In this document: piece by piece, positions 5,916 to 7,196 of the stretch | Layout: every line of letters begins with the position of its first letter | Numbering within the stretch: position 1 is the first letter of the stretch | DNA from: an uncultured Bacteroidales bacterium | Lineage (GTDB): Bacteria > Bacteroidota > Bacteroidia > Bacteroidales > Marinilabiliaceae | Length of the DNA stretch: 7,196 bases | Direction: 5' to 3' | Assembly (NCBI GenBank): GCA_934717675.1 | Contig: CAKUYZ010000089.1 | Coordinates: 1 to 7,196, forward strand | Translations under genes and position numbers: made by a program | The notes under the pieces: generated by a model | Told to the model about the DNA's origin: nothing | The model's database searches: none | Seen by the model: the letters and a program-made list of their open reading frames with translations, nothing else

Positions 5916-7196
5916 ATGAAGCACATCATAGCCCTGGCTGCGTCGTTGCTCGTCTTCGCAGAAAGTTCCTTTGGGGGCAACGGCACATTCTCCTTCAAGC
6001 ACATTTCCATGCAAGACGGCCTGTCTAACAACAAGGTCAACAGCGTCTATCGCGACGGCATGGGTTTCACATGGTTCTCCACGGCTTGCGGCCTCAACCG
6101 CTACGATGGCTACTCAATGACCGTGTTCCTCCACACCGATGGCGACTCCACATCGTTGGCAGACAACACCGTGCAATGGGTGGCAGACATTGCGGATGAC
6201 AAGATGCTCGTCCGCACCGACCATGCCTACTCCATTTTCGACAAACGCAAAGAGGTCTTCTCTTCCGCCGACCATATTTTCTCATCCGCCCACGTCATGG
6301 CGCAATACGCCGTCACTTTCGCCGACAGCGAAGGCGACATCTGGCTCTCTGACGGGACTTCCTGCTCGGTATACTCCTCGCGCCGCGACGCTCTGACCCA
6401 AAGAGGCCTGTCTGGCGGCTCGCAGGCCAAGGTGTCGTCAATATGCGAAGCGGGCGGCTGCATATACATAGTCCACGCCGATGGCGCCATAGGCTCCTTT
6501 GTGAAAGACGCGGCCGGCTCTTGGCAGCGCAAGCAAGTGGAGGCTACTCCCCTCGGACTTGGCGACCACAGGATTTTCGTAGACAGCGGCGGAGACTACT
6601 GGGTGCACCAGCAAGACAGGTGCGGCCTTTGGCACAAGTCAGCGCAAACGGGCAAGTGGGAACATTTGACAGACAAGAACGCGGCGCCGTTTCGCATGCC
6701 GCCCTTCGTGACCCGCGGCGTGGTGGAGGATGCGTGCGGACGCATATGGGTGGCCACAGACCATGGCGGCATAAACGTCATCGATCGGCGCCAGGGCGCC
6801 ATGACCGAGGTCCGAAGCCACAAGAGGCAACCACGAAGCCTGATGAGCAACGGCATAAGCTGCATATATGCCGACAAGCAAGGCTGCGTATGGGTGGGAG
6901 ACGTGAGCATGGGCGTGTCACTCTTTGCCGAACCCATGTTCAAGTTCGACATTGACAACCTCAACATTGACGACATAGACCCCGACTTTGTGGCGCAAGT
7001 CAACGCCATTGCCGAAGATGGAGCGGGGGGGCTGTGGTTTGGCACAAACGAGAGCGGCCTGCTCCGCATCGATGTGGCCACGGGGCGCAAGCGGCTCTTC
7101 CGCTCATCGGCGTCAGACACGCGCTCCCTGCCCAGCGACATTGTGGTGACCTTGTGCGCCGATGGCCGCGGCGGGCTGTGGGTCGGCACTTTTCTG
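5916..7196 (+). CDS. Periplasmic beta-propeller sensor (Reg_prop), probable hybrid two-component regulator, 5' part
   Basis: The frame is open to the window edge: 427 codons with no stop. Residues 1-20 look like a signal peptide (MKHIIALAASLLVFAESSFG). Residue 26 onward has the typical opening of Bacteroides hybrid two-component sensors: FKHISMQDGLSNNKVNSVYRD, followed by GFTWFSTACGLNRYDGY. Further propeller-type repeats with the D.G..W.GT..G pattern appear at about 136-153, 269-290, 317-337, 364-386 and 412-427, with weaker ones between. In this family such repeats form two seven-bladed propellers that bind a ligand in the periplasm, followed by a Y_Y_Y domain, a membrane helix and either kinase/receiver/AraC modules or a different output; those parts lie beyond the window, so the output type is inferred. 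The gene is divergent from the prolyl oligopeptidase and could regulate it. An in-frame ATG at 5886 would add MGNILAIFVG and is less likely. Confidence 0.85.
   Translation, partial: MKHIIALAASLLVFAESSFGGNGTFSFKHISMQDGLSNNKVNSVYRDGMGFTWFSTACGLNRYDGYSMTVFLHTDGDSTSLADNTVQWVADIADDKMLVRTDHAYSIFDKRKEVFSSADHIFSSAHVMAQYAVTFADSEGDIWLSDGTSCSVYSSRRDALTQRGLSGGSQAKVSSICEAGGCIYIVHADGAIGSFVKDAAGSWQRKQVEATPLGLGDHRIFVDSGGDYWVHQQDRCGLWHKSAQTGKWEHLTDKNAAPFRMPPFVTRGVVEDACGRIWVATDHGGINVIDRRQGAMTEVRSHKRQPRSLMSNGISCIYADKQGCVWVGDVSMGVSLFAEPMFKFDIDNLNIDDIDPDFVAQVNAIAEDGAGGLWFGTNESGLLRIDVATGRKRLFRSSASDTRSLPSDIVVTLCADGRGGLWVGTFL

Noticed and set aside
5745..6014. 90-residue N-terminal extension of prolyl oligopeptidase to an ATG at 6014
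   Set aside because: The extension runs through the consensus promoter and antisense into the sensor gene, and would bury an excellent signal peptide inside the protein.
7025..7031. Run of seven G in the sensor gene, considered as a phase-variation slippage site
   Set aside because: The tract is short, encodes glycines at an expected repeat turn (GAGGLWFGT), and the frame is intact on both sides; a similar G7 run occurs in non-coding DNA at 3522-3528.
6596..7189. 197-codon minus-strand frame opposite the sensor gene, and a 170-codon plus-strand frame at 6443-6955
   Set aside because: Both overlap the uninterrupted sensor frame, which has clear Reg_prop repeats and a signal peptide; these are out-of-frame shadows.
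1..7196. Mobile element, CRISPR array, defence system or phage genes
   Set aside because: No transposase, integrase, direct-repeat array, tRNA-linked attachment site or toxin/antitoxin-like gene pair is visible; all major frames are accounted for by housekeeping or peptidase/sensor families.

Overview
The window looks like an ordinary chromosomal segment from a member of the Bacteroidetes, most likely order Bacteroidales, with moderate to high GC. The indications are a Bacteroidetes-type promoter (TTTG, 20 nt spacer, TAnnTTTG), no clear Shine-Dalgarno sequences ahead of the genes, signal peptides cleaved before glutamine, and a periplasmic two-bladed-motif (Reg_prop) sensor of the kind found in Bacteroides hybrid two-component systems. 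The genus cannot be fixed by reading alone.

Layout. Positions 1-624 (+) hold the 3' part of a YkuE-like metallophosphoesterase. It is followed at 651-2843 (+) by a complete exported dipeptidyl peptidase IV and at 2859-3323 (+) by a complete cyclophilin-type peptidyl-prolyl isomerase; the short gaps suggest one operon. A 309-bp gap (3324-3632) ends in a strong hairpin (3563-3611) that can terminate transcription from both sides. Converging on it from the minus strand is a complete exported prolyl oligopeptidase (3633-5744), with a well-formed promoter at 5776-5807. Divergent from that gene, across 171 bp, starts a large sensor protein (5916 to the window end, +) that is open at the right edge: 427 codons are visible, comprising a signal peptide and a beta-propeller array.

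How the genes may work together. Three neighbours act on proline-containing peptides: DPP IV removes N-terminal Xaa-Pro dipeptides, prolyl oligopeptidase cuts after internal proline in short peptides, and cyclophilin isomerises Xaa-Pro bonds. The two peptidases carry signal peptides and should work together in the periplasm on proline-rich peptides. The cyclophilin has no signal peptide and probably acts in the cytoplasm, so a direct shared reaction is doubtful. The divergent sensor is a candidate regulator by position only. I see no mobile element, CRISPR array, RNA gene or clearly new system here. The most useful leads are the proline-centred clustering, the promoter element lying almost on the sensor start codon, and the unexplained 240 bp after the cyclophilin gene.
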